The notes: a model not told the origin generated them from the sequence alone. A stretch of 45,995 nt of DNA from JBKHBT01 sp046542255 (GCA_046542255.1 JBKHBT010000015.1:1-45995), one strand, 5' to 3'. Positions 19,701 to 25,651 are shown, numbered from the stretch's first letter. Translations and numbers: made by a program.

Positions 19701-19708
19701 TATTTCAC
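13721..19708 (-). CDS. Giant secreted protein of sixteen alternating Ig-like modules with CHU_C/FlgD-like C-terminus
   Basis: A 1995-residue exported protein with a signal peptide (1-24, ending PAFA). I read eight copies of a two-module unit. The first module of each unit starts near a conserved Ser-Cys; those cysteines fall at about 45, 256, 461, 672, 881, 1084, 1292 and 1497, a period near 207 residues. The second module starts with D-T/L-x-P-P and contains DxxSG and often ends in a Cys before the next linker. Many modules contain ENGxxxxF or DGDTV strand patterns. Residues about 1710-1900 are different, and the last 90 residues form a gliding-motility/FlgD-like domain (FSILPTPFTPNDDGTND, WDGKDEDGRPCEAGTYIY). 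Such proteins are surface fibres or adhesins; no enzyme motif is visible. It overlaps thiE by four bases. Confidence 0.85.
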   Translation of the reverse strand: MKYNIAKYIFLIILAFGIVFPAFAQDTIPPIVRPHVPSDGAYSSCSDGHIVVYIYDVSTIYRPSLFLTCWADGHVYELRDSVVSILDTLFYFPYPDSFENGTELSLLLAPVSDMPFGNTSDETSWSFTIDTEPPFIDCVYPALGTEIAESYPDLSFIIVDSLSGLSEDSSFVLLNGDTIPLSGPGVTIEDSLVTISLSELGIPLPGGDSVFVDIHGADNAVLCGANTTVHSCYFTVEPGGPIRELVVPYDGARVSCPDTGIVIRLQDENGILDDSLRLIIDDTDTLYLGDSGLSFDGEFLRLPTIPYGIHDYELIAYDSLFNPLETPLEFQIIVDTEPPVVLMFEPDTSEFLHTLSPTIRFELYDSIAGMNHSPTLVSVRNGTTTEYYTLSGPELNLSDDIYQLDFDGGEIGLRGGDTLKVCIIAYDSIGFCSTNGLNICFELVLPFSPPVCSLLTPPDGSVISCDDNEIRILATDEEGIYFPSIMARVSGESYYPLSPELSFAGDTILYNPSEPWRHGERVDIEMTFIEDILRNASDSEYSWSFQVDLEGPRMVSHIPRDDELVVDSMTSISLRFREDLSGIDSTTLEITVDGEIIVYPDPRLSYFDNTLTYTPISGFDAVDTVQVCFTGGEDMPYPICPPNDCETCPDCWTFFIDAREPYVTPPEGVISACDSQTTQLVLWSPLGIDPSTIELQVNDILYTIDDSELWFDSDTMHFGPGMPWNDGDTVECLLIHADDGLTDFDSIGWTFYIDLTKPAYTALSPLPEEIITIPDPVIEYELHDSVSGIDSLLFEMEVAGSHYDIYSEFIDIDDGLLSFDMEAATGGVCGGDTIEYCVYVADNAYPDPYCGPNVLDTCIWFAVEYSPPEIELLYPDTSLNSSCETAEAQQTRILITDENGIPEDEYEVHFNGDTITLDDPRLELHGDTLIFQPETALENGDLYEFILQPISDNICNQADGFAFDFLIDTGPPVGNLIYPRPSRVTSDIEPVIQVYLDDSLSEFGYNLYIDGMPFEFDSIRSDTGFYRHTESFGEQDSIIICVSAWDSTGNCPANADSFCFFFLVDAIPPTVYPLYPDSGSIVSCPAETILCYVEDISSIDPASIEMAVNGVSYDIASSRLRFINDTLIYIPSSPWEDGDTVIVDIINVSDIAGNSASEMGILNFIVDLSTPYINTNPEHGETVYMRQPALSFTIDDDIAGVDSTSLTLFIMGEEFTYPGPEYSIEGDSIRFDLSATDIILTAGDSACFCLQANDLAENCAPNGMDTCICITLPDTPPEVIGSFPEDGMIVSCADSMIHVFFDDDEGLSPEGAEVSLDGTSFDSESTELTILDDELQLSGILLDEGLHEFCINHIEDELGSVIEDLPYCIDFTVDITPPAFTPTPPIGERISNPAPIIEAVLTDIASAVFDSILVEGIVYGPSHDAITITADTIIEFDPIAAGIDTLDTTGVDICLFAHDTARGCGFNYLDTCYSFEINLSAPVLTLIMPFDGAYSSCPGQQIRVHIYDGQGVDTSSIEFNINGTDYDIESPELEYFNDTLIFTPTGIWPDETLYTEITAMDILGNEINPPFSFTFYIDTIPPEITETYPADWEYIPEQTPILEFTPFDALSGFDYVSGELWLGDTIMFAPEDGDEWNRVDDSVCVFNIDDIAMDSVFFFERDTVRVSLRNLTDSPDYCDQNIADDYDWQFIIADDDTSGPEIDNFDNDIFCGDYFHIQCDITDYSGIEEAYAHAWYEDGDTIILPMSNIGGDRYASDDSLYVNDVLYYIVFAEDADFDNELPEDRSMTISDVETVICSDYRLPLSDASTEPYDTCIGDTLRFTLIFNNIDDEPAFIDSVSLFDGEFYGIIDTDTNYIATEDSAIMEIFFAPVEPVLYEDTVYVFANGLKIAANTLLLDAYGLECINEFSILPTPFTPNDDGTNDELIIQIPGRESKDIYFFDTRNVLRRKLSGTEREFYWDGKDEDGRPCEAGTYIYLVKVGNEDYRTGVITLAR

Positions 19709-20397
19709 TTTTTATTCAATTTGCTTTTTAAATCATTCGCGGCTTTATTCTGGCCTTTTTGCCTGAGAATTCCGCCGGCAATCGCCATCTTATTAAAGCC
19801 ATTTTCTATCAAGGAATCGATATTATCTGAATTGATCCCTCCGATTAAATATAAGGGCAAATCGACATTTTGGCGAATCTTTTTTGCCATTTCCAGAGAT
19901 GCTTTTTGGGCATCATATTTAGTTTCTGTGGGGAACATGCTTCCGTAGCCGATATAATCTGCTCCAGCGGCTTTGGCTTTTTGCCCTTGAGCTACATTAT
20001 CGACAGAAATTCCGATAATTGCTTTGGGGCCGAGAAATTCTCTCGCCTTTTTGCAATCCATATCATCCTGGCCAAGATGGATACCCCAAAGGCCGTCAAT
20101 TGTTTTGACTTTCGGGAAATCGGATAGATAGCTTTCCATCATAGCCGAAAACTCAGCAGCCACCTCGACACGGTCATTTACGATAATCGGGCAATTATTG
20201 TTTAGTGCTGTGGGAATAAGGCCTTCGAGACGATGAAGAATAATATCATCACTGGCATTTTTTGCCCGAAGCTGGATAATATCGACTCCGCTTTTAACAA
20301 GCTCTTGAGCCATAAATGATGGGCAGAGATTAGCTGGCAAAATTCCAAGGTCAAGTATTAAGTATAGAGAAGCTTCTGTCTTTTTACTAAATTTCAT
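19705..20397 (-). CDS. thiE: Thiamine-phosphate synthase
   Basis: TIM-barrel enzyme that joins HMP-pyrophosphate and thiazole phosphate into thiamine phosphate. The 230 residues contain IIQLRAKN, the phosphate/Mg-binding NDRVEVA, WGIHLGQDD, AIIGISV, YIGYGSMFPTETK and YLIGGI, all typical of the family. The ATG at 20397 has no ribosome binding site and sits seven bases after a candidate -10, so the mRNA may be leaderless. No TPP riboswitch (CUGAGA plus ACCUGA pair) is seen. It is first in a run with three envelope genes, which is an unexpected partner set for thiamine synthesis; other thi genes are not in the window. Confidence 0.93.
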   Translation of the reverse strand: MKFSKKTEASLYLILDLGILPANLCPSFMAQELVKSGVDIIQLRAKNASDDIILHRLEGLIPTALNNNCPIIVNDRVEVAAEFSAMMESYLSDFPKVKTIDGLWGIHLGQDDMDCKKAREFLGPKAIIGISVDNVAQGQKAKAAGADYIGYGSMFPTETKYDAQKASLEMAKKIRQNVDLPLYLIGGINSDNIDSLIENGFNKMAIAGGILRQKGQNKAANDLKSKLNKK

Positions 20398-20404
20398 ATA
20401 ATGA

Positions 20405-20432
20405 AATATAAGAACTTAAATGCTTGAGTCAA
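20405..20432 (-). promoter_or_regulatory. Candidate promoter of the thiE-envelope operon
   Basis: On the minus strand TTGACT (20427-20432) is followed after 16 bases by TATATT (20405-20410). Only seven bases separate the -10 from the ATG of thiE, which predicts a leaderless mRNA. Confidence 0.45.
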
Positions 20433-20568
20433 GATTATACATCGTAACATATGAATTATTCATTCATTAATTATACATTTCAAAACATGATAGATAGATT
20501 ATTCGACTTTATTTGAATAAGTTTGACCTGTTTTTGTGGATTCTACTCAAAGAAAGTGAGAATATACC

Positions 20569-20597
20569 TTGACCAATCCTGCTGATGCTTGTATTTT
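20569..20597 (+). promoter_or_regulatory. Candidate promoter of the DUF4870-like pair
   Basis: TTGACC (20569-20574), a 17-base spacer and TATTTT (20592-20597) lie 33 bases before the ATG at 20631. The same TTGAC-N17-TAnnTT layout recurs before several other genes in the window. Confidence 0.5.
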
Positions 20598-20630
20598 TTG
20601 CTCAGAAGTATATTTTAAAATGGAGGATTT

Positions 20631-20999
20631 ATGGATCCAAATTTCAACATTTCTCAGCGAGAAATCGAAGATGGTAAGGTATTAGCTGGTGTTGCATATC
20701 TTGGCATTATCGGTTTTCTTATTGCGTATCTTGTTGGTAAAGATAATCGCTTTGTCCTTTATCACGCACAACAGGCTTTAGTGGTTGCAATTGGCTTTAT
20801 TCTTTCGCCAATTCCAGTAATTGGCTGGTTGCTTGCTATATTCATGTTTGTCATGATGATCATTGGCCTGATAAATGGCTTTTCTGGCAAAGTACAGCCA
20901 TTGCCATTAATCGGTTCAATCGGATTCAAGATCAGCCTCTTGAAGGCAGATCAAGGGCCAGGAGGCGGAGGCTCACATCCACCAGGACCAGGTGTTTGA
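20631..20999 (+). CDS. Tic20/DUF4870-like small membrane protein
   Basis: A 122-residue membrane protein with three predicted hydrophobic segments (about 18-36, 48-66, 66-84) and the family pattern VAYLGIIGFLIAYL, NRFVLYHAQQAL, then PVIGWLL and INGFSGKVQPLP. This is the DUF4870/Tic20-like family, whose bacterial function is not established. The tail is rich in glycine and proline (GGGGSHPPGPG). GGAGG lies before the ATG. The next gene is a clear paralogue that starts only 42 bases after the stop, with a hairpin terminator between. Confidence 0.8.
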   Translation: MDPNFNISQREIEDGKVLAGVAYLGIIGFLIAYLVGKDNRFVLYHAQQALVVAIGFILSPIPVIGWLLAIFMFVMMIIGLINGFSGKVQPLPLIGSIGFKISLLKADQGPGGGGSHPPGPGV

Positions 21000-21008
21000 T
21001 TAGAATTT

Positions 21009-21037
21009 GGGCGTTTTTTGTAAAACGCCCTTTTTTT
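21009..21037 (+). terminator. Intrinsic terminator between the DUF4870-like paralogues
   Basis: GGGCGTTTT (21009-21017), a four-base loop and AAAACGCCC (21022-21030) form a perfect 9-base stem followed by seven T. The next gene starts four bases after the T-run, so the terminator occupies the place of its leader. Confidence 0.9.
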
Positions 21038-21041
21038 ACTT

Positions 21042-21560
21042 ATGAATCATAATATATCACAACAGGAAATCGAAGATGGTAAGGTCATGGGCGGTATTGC
21101 CTATCTTGGCCTCATCGGTTTTATTATCGCTTTTGTTACATCACAGGATAATCGCTATGTGCTCTATCATTGCCAGCAATCTCTGGCACTAATGATTGCA
21201 AGTTTTATCATCTCTGCATTCAGTGTTGTGGGTGCTATACCAATAATCGGCTGGCTTATCGGCATCGGCCTGACATTGGCCGGCTTGGGAGCCTTTGTTC
21301 TTTTTATTATCGGCATGATAAATGGATTTTCTGGCAAAATCGAGCCTTTGCCAGTTATCGGCGAATATGCCTTCAAACTGAATCTTATGAAAAATGCTCA
21401 TAGAAGCTATCGCAGCTCGAGCAATAGCCAAGCAAGCCAACCACAACAGCCACAGCATCCACAAAAGTCAAAGCAATTATCGCAGGAAACCACAGAAAGA
21501 TATAGACGAAGTTCTGACGATGACCCTTATAGCTATGGCGATGTCTTCAAAAAGAGATAG
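21042..21560 (+). CDS. Second Tic20/DUF4870-like small membrane protein
   Basis: Paralogue of the preceding protein, 172 residues, with the same opening (NISQQEIEDGKVMGGIAYLGLIGF), a NRYVLYHCQQSLAL segment, PIIGWLIGIGLTLAGLGAFVLFIIGMINGFSGKIEPLP and a longer hydrophilic tail rich in Gln, Ser, Pro and Arg (about 125-172), probably cytoplasmic. Homology to the first gene begins within a few residues of the ATG, so this start is likely right even though no Shine-Dalgarno sequence is present and a terminator directly precedes it. Expression may depend on read-through, or on an internal promoter that I cannot define securely. Function unknown. Confidence 0.78.
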   Translation: MNHNISQQEIEDGKVMGGIAYLGLIGFIIAFVTSQDNRYVLYHCQQSLALMIASFIISAFSVVGAIPIIGWLIGIGLTLAGLGAFVLFIIGMINGFSGKIEPLPVIGEYAFKLNLMKNAHRSYRSSSNSQASQPQQPQHPQKSKQLSQETTERYRRSSDDDPYSYGDVFKKR

Positions 21561-21563
21561 AGC

Positions 21564-21839
21564 CTATAATTGGTTTTTTACCCTATCTATCGACTTTTCA
21601 AGATAATCGATGGAATCTTCTATTCTCAACGACAAAGCTTGAATAAGATCTTCATTGCGATCTTCTGCTCTTTTAAGAAGATCCTCGACTTGTCCTTTTT
21701 TGTCCCTTAAGATTTTTATTTTGTTATCCCGGCCTTCACCAAGCTTTTCTTCTGCTAAATTTTTTTCGAGATTCTTAATCTTTTGGGAAAGGCCATCTAG
21801 TTTTTCTTTTTTCTCTTTAATGAATTTGTCAGCATTCAT
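21564..21839 (-). CDS. Small coiled-coil protein, hypothetical
   Basis: A 91-residue, highly charged, fully helical protein with heptad-like spacing (KKEKLDGLSQKIKNLEKNL, then a second helix region with EDLIQALSLRIEDSIDYLEKS). I do not recognise the family. The start at 21839 is preferred over an in-frame ATG at 21863 because AAGGAGG lies four bases upstream, inside the 3' end of the preceding gene. It is last in the stress-type operon and ends four bases from the convergent DUF4870-like gene. It lacks signal peptide and membrane segments, so it is probably cytoplasmic. Confidence 0.65.
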   Translation of the reverse strand: MNADKFIKEKKEKLDGLSQKIKNLEKNLAEEKLGEGRDNKIKILRDKKGQVEDLLKRAEDRNEDLIQALSLRIEDSIDYLEKSIDRVKNQL

Positions 21840-21849
21840 GTGGCCTCCT

Positions 21850-22089
21850 TTATTTGGGGTCATTCAATGCGCCAGCCATTCGGTTATTGGCGCTGGAAAT
21901 TTCATGCCTTAGTTTTATAAACTGGCTGGTTTCTTTGTCTGGGACATGCCTTAGAGCGTCCATTGCATTTTTTTTATGTTGGATAAGCTCTCGCCTTTTT
22001 GCTTCTGAGAGTGAATCTTGCTTTTCAACCTCCGCAAGAGCTTTATTCCAGACAATAAGGCTTTTTTCTGCTTCTTTTATATAGTCCAT
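21850..22089 (-). CDS. Small helical protein, hypothetical
   Basis: A 79-residue protein that is predicted to be alpha-helical throughout (IKEAEKSLIVWNKALAEVE, then LSEAKRRELIQHKKNAMDAL). No family is recognised and there are no catalytic motifs, signal peptide or membrane segments. AAGGAG lies five bases before the ATG and overlaps the end of the PRC-barrel gene, so the two are translated from the same transcript. Its position next to PRC, BON and phosphoesterase genes suggests a stress-response role, which is inference from context only. It is not XseB: the length is similar, but the family pattern is absent. Confidence 0.65.
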   Translation of the reverse strand: MDYIKEAEKSLIVWNKALAEVEKQDSLSEAKRRELIQHKKNAMDALRHVPDKETSQFIKLRHEISSANNRMAGALNDPK

Positions 22090-22091
22090 TA

Positions 22092-22781
22092 TTACTCCTT
22101 ATAGTATTCGAATAGTTTTTTTTCTATTTTAGGGTTTATATCTTCATCCGGGAAATATTCAGGGCTTCTTTGGATATATTCTTTTGTTACATTAAGGTCT
22201 ATTTCACGAGCTTCCCAATCTATGCTGTCATGCCAGAAAGGTGTGATCAATACTTCATGTTTTTCTTCACCGGCACCTATTTCTGTTTTGATTACAAGAT
22301 ATGCAATTCTCCAGCTTGGTTCTTCGATGATAATATCTTTGAGTTTTCCTACTTTTTCGCCTTTTGCATGGATATCATATCCTATGACTTCATTTAGGCT
22401 TCTAAGATGTGTATCGGTACCTTCATCAAGATCGATTTCCCTTGGCGGAGTAACCCGGTGCCAGTAAACTGGCCATTTGAAATACTCCATCAGCTCTCTT
22501 TCTTTTTCTTTGGAAACAGTCTCCTTGAAACCCACCTTCGGGCTGTTTTTTATTTTCTTTTTGGTCATATCTACAAATATCAATTTATTATCCGGGTCGG
22601 GTGCATCGATTTTATTTGCGCCGATCAGGACTTTCCTTCCGGGAAGCCATCTTCTTGTATCGGCGACAATATATCTGACAATCCATTCCATTTCATCGAA
22701 ATAGAAATCGATGATTTCGCCAAGTTCCCCATCCTTAGCGCCTATCTTGTATCCTTCGAATCGTTTTAAACTTCTTAACAT
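22092..22781 (-). CDS. Double PRC-barrel domain protein
   Basis: A 229-residue soluble protein with two PRC-barrel domains, about 3-75 (FEGYKIGAKDGELGEIIDFYFD, then WIVRYIVADTRRWLPGRKVLI) and about 130-205 (LNEVIGYDIHAKGEKVGKLKDI, WRIAYLVIKT, VLITP). PRC barrels occur in photosynthetic reaction centre H subunits, in the ribosome maturation protein RimM and in many stress proteins; paired PRC proteins like this are commonly found near BON and CsbD-type stress genes. No signal peptide is visible. It lies 13 bases after the small membrane protein and two bases before the helical 79-residue protein, inside the stress-type operon. The ligand is unknown. Confidence 0.85.
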   Translation of the reverse strand: MLRSLKRFEGYKIGAKDGELGEIIDFYFDEMEWIVRYIVADTRRWLPGRKVLIGANKIDAPDPDNKLIFVDMTKKKIKNSPKVGFKETVSKEKERELMEYFKWPVYWHRVTPPREIDLDEGTDTHLRSLNEVIGYDIHAKGEKVGKLKDIIIEEPSWRIAYLVIKTEIGAGEEKHEVLITPFWHDSIDWEAREIDLNVTKEYIQRSPEYFPDEDINPKIEKKLFEYYKE

Positions 22782-22794
22782 AAATAACTATCTC

Positions 22795-23175
22795 CTATAT
22801 GTAAGCTATCACGATAGCAGCGATTAAAAGAATCAGGACAATCCAGAAGAAGAAATCAAATGTGAGAATCACGTTAACATCTTCCTCTGCCTGTTTCTCA
22901 AGAAATACGGTTCTTGTTTTGAATCTTGAAGGTGGTATAATCGCAGTTAGTATCAATGCGAAGAAGAAGCCGGCAACAAGAAATGGAAGCCAGCTAACCT
23001 GTCCCACTGTCGGGCCAAAAGGCCTTGCCCAGAGTCCGACAGCCCACGTTCCGAGAAATATGATGAAGAAGAAGATTGCAATTATGCTAGCACCTCTATG
23101 TCTCCTGATTCCTATTCCGAATATTGCGGTCATTAATAGCGCTATGATCAAAGCTAATATAAGTTCTAAGAACAT
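22795..23175 (-). CDS. Small integral membrane protein, hypothetical
   Basis: A 126-residue protein with four likely transmembrane helices at about 2-22, 28-48, 62-82 and 105-125. A short charged stretch with arginines lies between the first two helices and an acidic stretch before the last. The central WAVGLWARPFGP segment looks conserved-type but I cannot name the family. It sits between the BON-domain and PRC-barrel genes in the operon. A membrane partner for the periplasmic BON protein is possible, but that is inference. Confidence 0.65.
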   Translation of the reverse strand: MFLELILALIIALLMTAIFGIGIRRHRGASIIAIFFFIIFLGTWAVGLWARPFGPTVGQVSWLPFLVAGFFFALILTAIIPPSRFKTRTVFLEKQAEEDVNVILTFDFFFWIVLILLIAAIVIAYI

Positions 23176-23206
23176 TTTTAATCACTTCCTTTGATGTTTT
23201 TGTAAT

Positions 23207-24673
23207 TTAATAATATATTATGCCGCGATAGTCCCATGCTGCTGGGTTATAATCTATCGGGCAATTGTCGATAGTGATGTCTGAATAAACTTCTTTTGCG
23301 CCTCCTTCATATGCACTTTTTATTGCTTCTGACAATTCAGTTTTGCTTTCGACGCATCCATCCAGGTGGACAATGCCCTCATCTACTTCGACTTCGATTT
23401 GGGAAGCATTCAGATTGATATTCCAGAACATATCCGCCTTGATATCATCTTTTATTTCACTGTCAGCTTTAGGTTCCCAGTTCTGTTCGATTTGGATATT
23501 ATTTACAACTTCTTTTACTCCAACGATATTCGATGCTATATCATTGGCAATTTTCTTGTGATTTCTATGCTCTACTCTTCCATGAAGCTCGACAGTATTA
23601 TCATTTACGATTATATTTACATCGGATATTTCGAGTTCGGGATTCCATAAGATTGCATTTTGTGTATATTTTTTTATCTGGTTTTCATCGATATTTGTTT
23701 CTGGCACGATTTCAATATTATTTTCGACAGCATAAACGCCTAGCGTATTTATTGCATCTTCCTCAGCAGCCATCGCTGCCTGAACGCTATTTACCTTTCC
23801 CTCGAGAGTTGCCGTATATTCACGAACTTCGACATCGATGTCATGAGGATACACGCGCGGATCATATCTAATTGCCGTTTCGAGAGCATCTTCGACATCT
23901 TTCATATCCCGTGTTGCAACTTTCTTTGTATTTTTCATCGCTTCGATATCTAATGCATGTTCAACTTTTATGCCTTCAGTGTCCACTTTCTTGACTCCCG
24001 CAACATAAGCATTTTTTTCTGCTCTGTCTTTTTCTGCACGGCTTCCCAGAGTGCCAGTCATTGTAACGATACCATCATTAACTGCTATATCGATATATTC
24101 CGGCTCGATAAAAATATCATAATCGAGCTTATTTATGATATCGGCTTTGATATCGCTATCGGGACGGTTTTCCTCGGGCATGAAGGTTAGGTCATTTTTA
24201 ACGGCAACAACACCTGCAATATTTCTCACAACATTTGTTGCGATTTCTTTTTCTGCCCAGGAATCTGTCTGGCCAAGAAGGCGAACCACTCCATCATCGA
24301 CAAAAATATCGATATTAAACTGGTCGGTAGCAGGATTAGCTATAAGTGAGTTGCGTACGCGTTTCTCCAGCTCTTCATCACTGACAAATTCGACTTCAAG
24401 AGCGATATTATTAACGACTGAGCGGACTCCTTTTATCCCCTGTGCAATATCTATCGCCCTTTCGTATTCCAGCAAACTCTCTGCCTGTCCAGACAAAGTA
24501 ACTATGCCATTATCAACTCTTATATCGATATCGTCAGAATCGACCATCTCATCGAAAAGCATATCGGCTTTGATGGCTAATTTTATATCATTATCAGTTA
24601 GATTCTGAGCAGATGCAGTTAGCATTAGTATCGCAATTAGTATAAAACTCACATGTTTGTGAAATTCAAACAT
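23207..24673 (-). CDS. Periplasmic protein of six tandem BON domains (OsmY-like)
   Basis: A 488-residue exported protein with a signal peptide (1-23, ending TASA) and six BON modules at about 25-93, 97-165, 171-238, 248-325, 330-398 and 402-470. Each has the pattern DxxIxVxxGxVxLxG followed by a helix and GVxxVxNxI. The fourth is the most divergent (TATLEG in place of IVTLSG). BON domains bind phospholipid and are typical of OsmY, DolP and other envelope stress proteins, usually in one to three copies. The tail ends in tyrosines. Its start overlaps the end of the ligase-like gene by eight bases, showing tight coupling within the operon. Confidence 0.9.
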   Translation of the reverse strand: MFEFHKHVSFILIAILMLTASAQNLTDNDIKLAIKADMLFDEMVDSDDIDIRVDNGIVTLSGQAESLLEYERAIDIAQGIKGVRSVVNNIALEVEFVSDEELEKRVRNSLIANPATDQFNIDIFVDDGVVRLLGQTDSWAEKEIATNVVRNIAGVVAVKNDLTFMPEENRPDSDIKADIINKLDYDIFIEPEYIDIAVNDGIVTMTGTLGSRAEKDRAEKNAYVAGVKKVDTEGIKVEHALDIEAMKNTKKVATRDMKDVEDALETAIRYDPRVYPHDIDVEVREYTATLEGKVNSVQAAMAAEEDAINTLGVYAVENNIEIVPETNIDENQIKKYTQNAILWNPELEISDVNIIVNDNTVELHGRVEHRNHKKIANDIASNIVGVKEVVNNIQIEQNWEPKADSEIKDDIKADMFWNINLNASQIEVEVDEGIVHLDGCVESKTELSEAIKSAYEGGAKEVYSDITIDNCPIDYNPAAWDYRGIIYY

Positions 24674-25100
24674 CTTCTTCCTCCTTTTTTTTGAATTTAA
24701 GTCTCCTGTCTTCTTTCAAATCTCTTTGTAGAAGTATCTTTTTTTGATTGGTATTTAGGGTTGATAGCGAACTACCATTTAATGAAATAACATCGACAAC
24801 AGTCACAATCGCTTCATCGCATGATAAAGATTCATCTCCAAACAGCTCATTGTTATTGGTTTTATTCCGTTTTGTGATTTCTGCATTGAAAGAAAATTCT
24901 GGAATATTTTGTTTTCTTAGCATCTCGGCAATATTGGGAAATTCATCTGTAATGACTGTATCATCGGGGGTTTTTATCTTGATGACATCCCTATTTTTAT
25001 GAATCTCGCATTCAATTTTGTCAATGTTATTATCATTATTCTCATTTTCATGGAAGCTCTTATCTTTGTATCCATTGCAAAAGTCAGATTTCCATGACAT
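24666..25100 (-). CDS. Ligase-like remnant: partial ATP-dependent DNA ligase adenylation domain without the KxDG lysine
   Basis: A 144-residue protein placed directly after the LigD phosphoesterase gene. Residues about 29-128 line up by eye with the adenylation domain of LigD-type ATP-dependent ligases: IECEIHKNRDVIKIKTPDD resembles the strand after motif I, FPNIAEMLRKQ the helix before motif III, SFNAEI the DGE motif (Glu74 kept), and VVDVISLNG (101-109) the FDLLYLDG strand. The KxDG adenylation motif is absent (NNI at the expected place) and the protein ends before motifs IV and V. GAGGAG inside the phosphoesterase stop region serves as its binding site, so it is translated. It may be a remnant, or a structural partner. 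The assignment rests on my own pattern reading. Confidence 0.5.
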   Translation of the reverse strand: MSWKSDFCNGYKDKSFHENENNDNNIDKIECEIHKNRDVIKIKTPDDTVITDEFPNIAEMLRKQNIPEFSFNAEITKRNKTNNNELFGDESLSCDEAIVTVVDVISLNGSSLSTLNTNQKKILLQRDLKEDRRLKFKKKEEEDV

Positions 25101-25102
25101 TT

Positions 25103-25651
25103 TTATATCTCCTCATCGCTTATTACAGAATCTGTATATTTTTCTGTAATAGCTTCAATATTGGATGATAAGCTATTTTGCATCTTGAAGATTATCCATT
25201 TGCCATCATCATCGGCAAGCTCGATCAGCGCATAATCGCCCTCTAACCGATCACCATCGAGCCTAAGCTTCATTTTGCCGATCTTAAATGCCTCAACAAT
25301 AGGTATTTCTCTTTCATTAGCAGTACTGATATTTTCATAATATCCAATATCCCATACAATTATTTTTCCAGCTCCATATTTGTCTTCGGGAATTTCGCCT
25401 TCGAAGCTTGCATAGGGCAAAGGGTGGCTATGTGTAAAAACTGCGAGCCTTTTATCATCTGCAACCATAGAAGGGCCTTTGGGAATAACCCAGCTATAAA
25501 GATTATTATCCATTTCTATTCGAAGGTCATAATGAAGATTCCTTGTATCGTGCTTCTGGACAACAAAAATATTCTTTCCCTGTCCTGATGTAATTTCTCT
25601 ACCTTTTTTGGTTTCTACTTGTATTGTCTTATTCATCTTTAACCATATCAT
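25103..25651 (-). CDS. Stand-alone LigD-type 3'-phosphoesterase
   Basis: A 182-residue protein matching the phosphoesterase (PE) module of bacterial LigD, which removes 3'-ribonucleotide or 3'-phosphate blocks during non-homologous end joining. The six residues known as important in Pseudomonas LigD (His42, His48, Asp50, Arg52, His84, Tyr88) have equivalents at His34, His40, Asp42, Arg44, His76 and Tyr80 with the same spacing. FEGEIPEDKYGAGKIIVWDIG is also typical. The start may be 25651 or an in-frame ATG at 25636. No polymerase domain or Ku gene follows; instead a ligase-like fragment comes next, in the PE-LIG order of LigD. Confidence 0.88.
   Translation of the reverse strand: MIWLKMNKTIQVETKKGREITSGQGKNIFVVQKHDTRNLHYDLRIEMDNNLYSWVIPKGPSMVADDKRLAVFTHSHPLPYASFEGEIPEDKYGAGKIIVWDIGYYENISTANEREIPIVEAFKIGKMKLRLDGDRLEGDYALIELADDDGKWIIFKMQNSLSSNIEAITEKYTDSVISDEEI

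Noticed and set aside
20398..20630. TPP riboswitch before thiE
   Set aside because: No CTGAGA/ACCTGA-type pair was seen, and the candidate promoter leaves almost no leader.
21850..22089. xseB (exonuclease VII small subunit)
   Set aside because: The length is similar, but the conserved small-subunit pattern is absent and it is not next to xseA.
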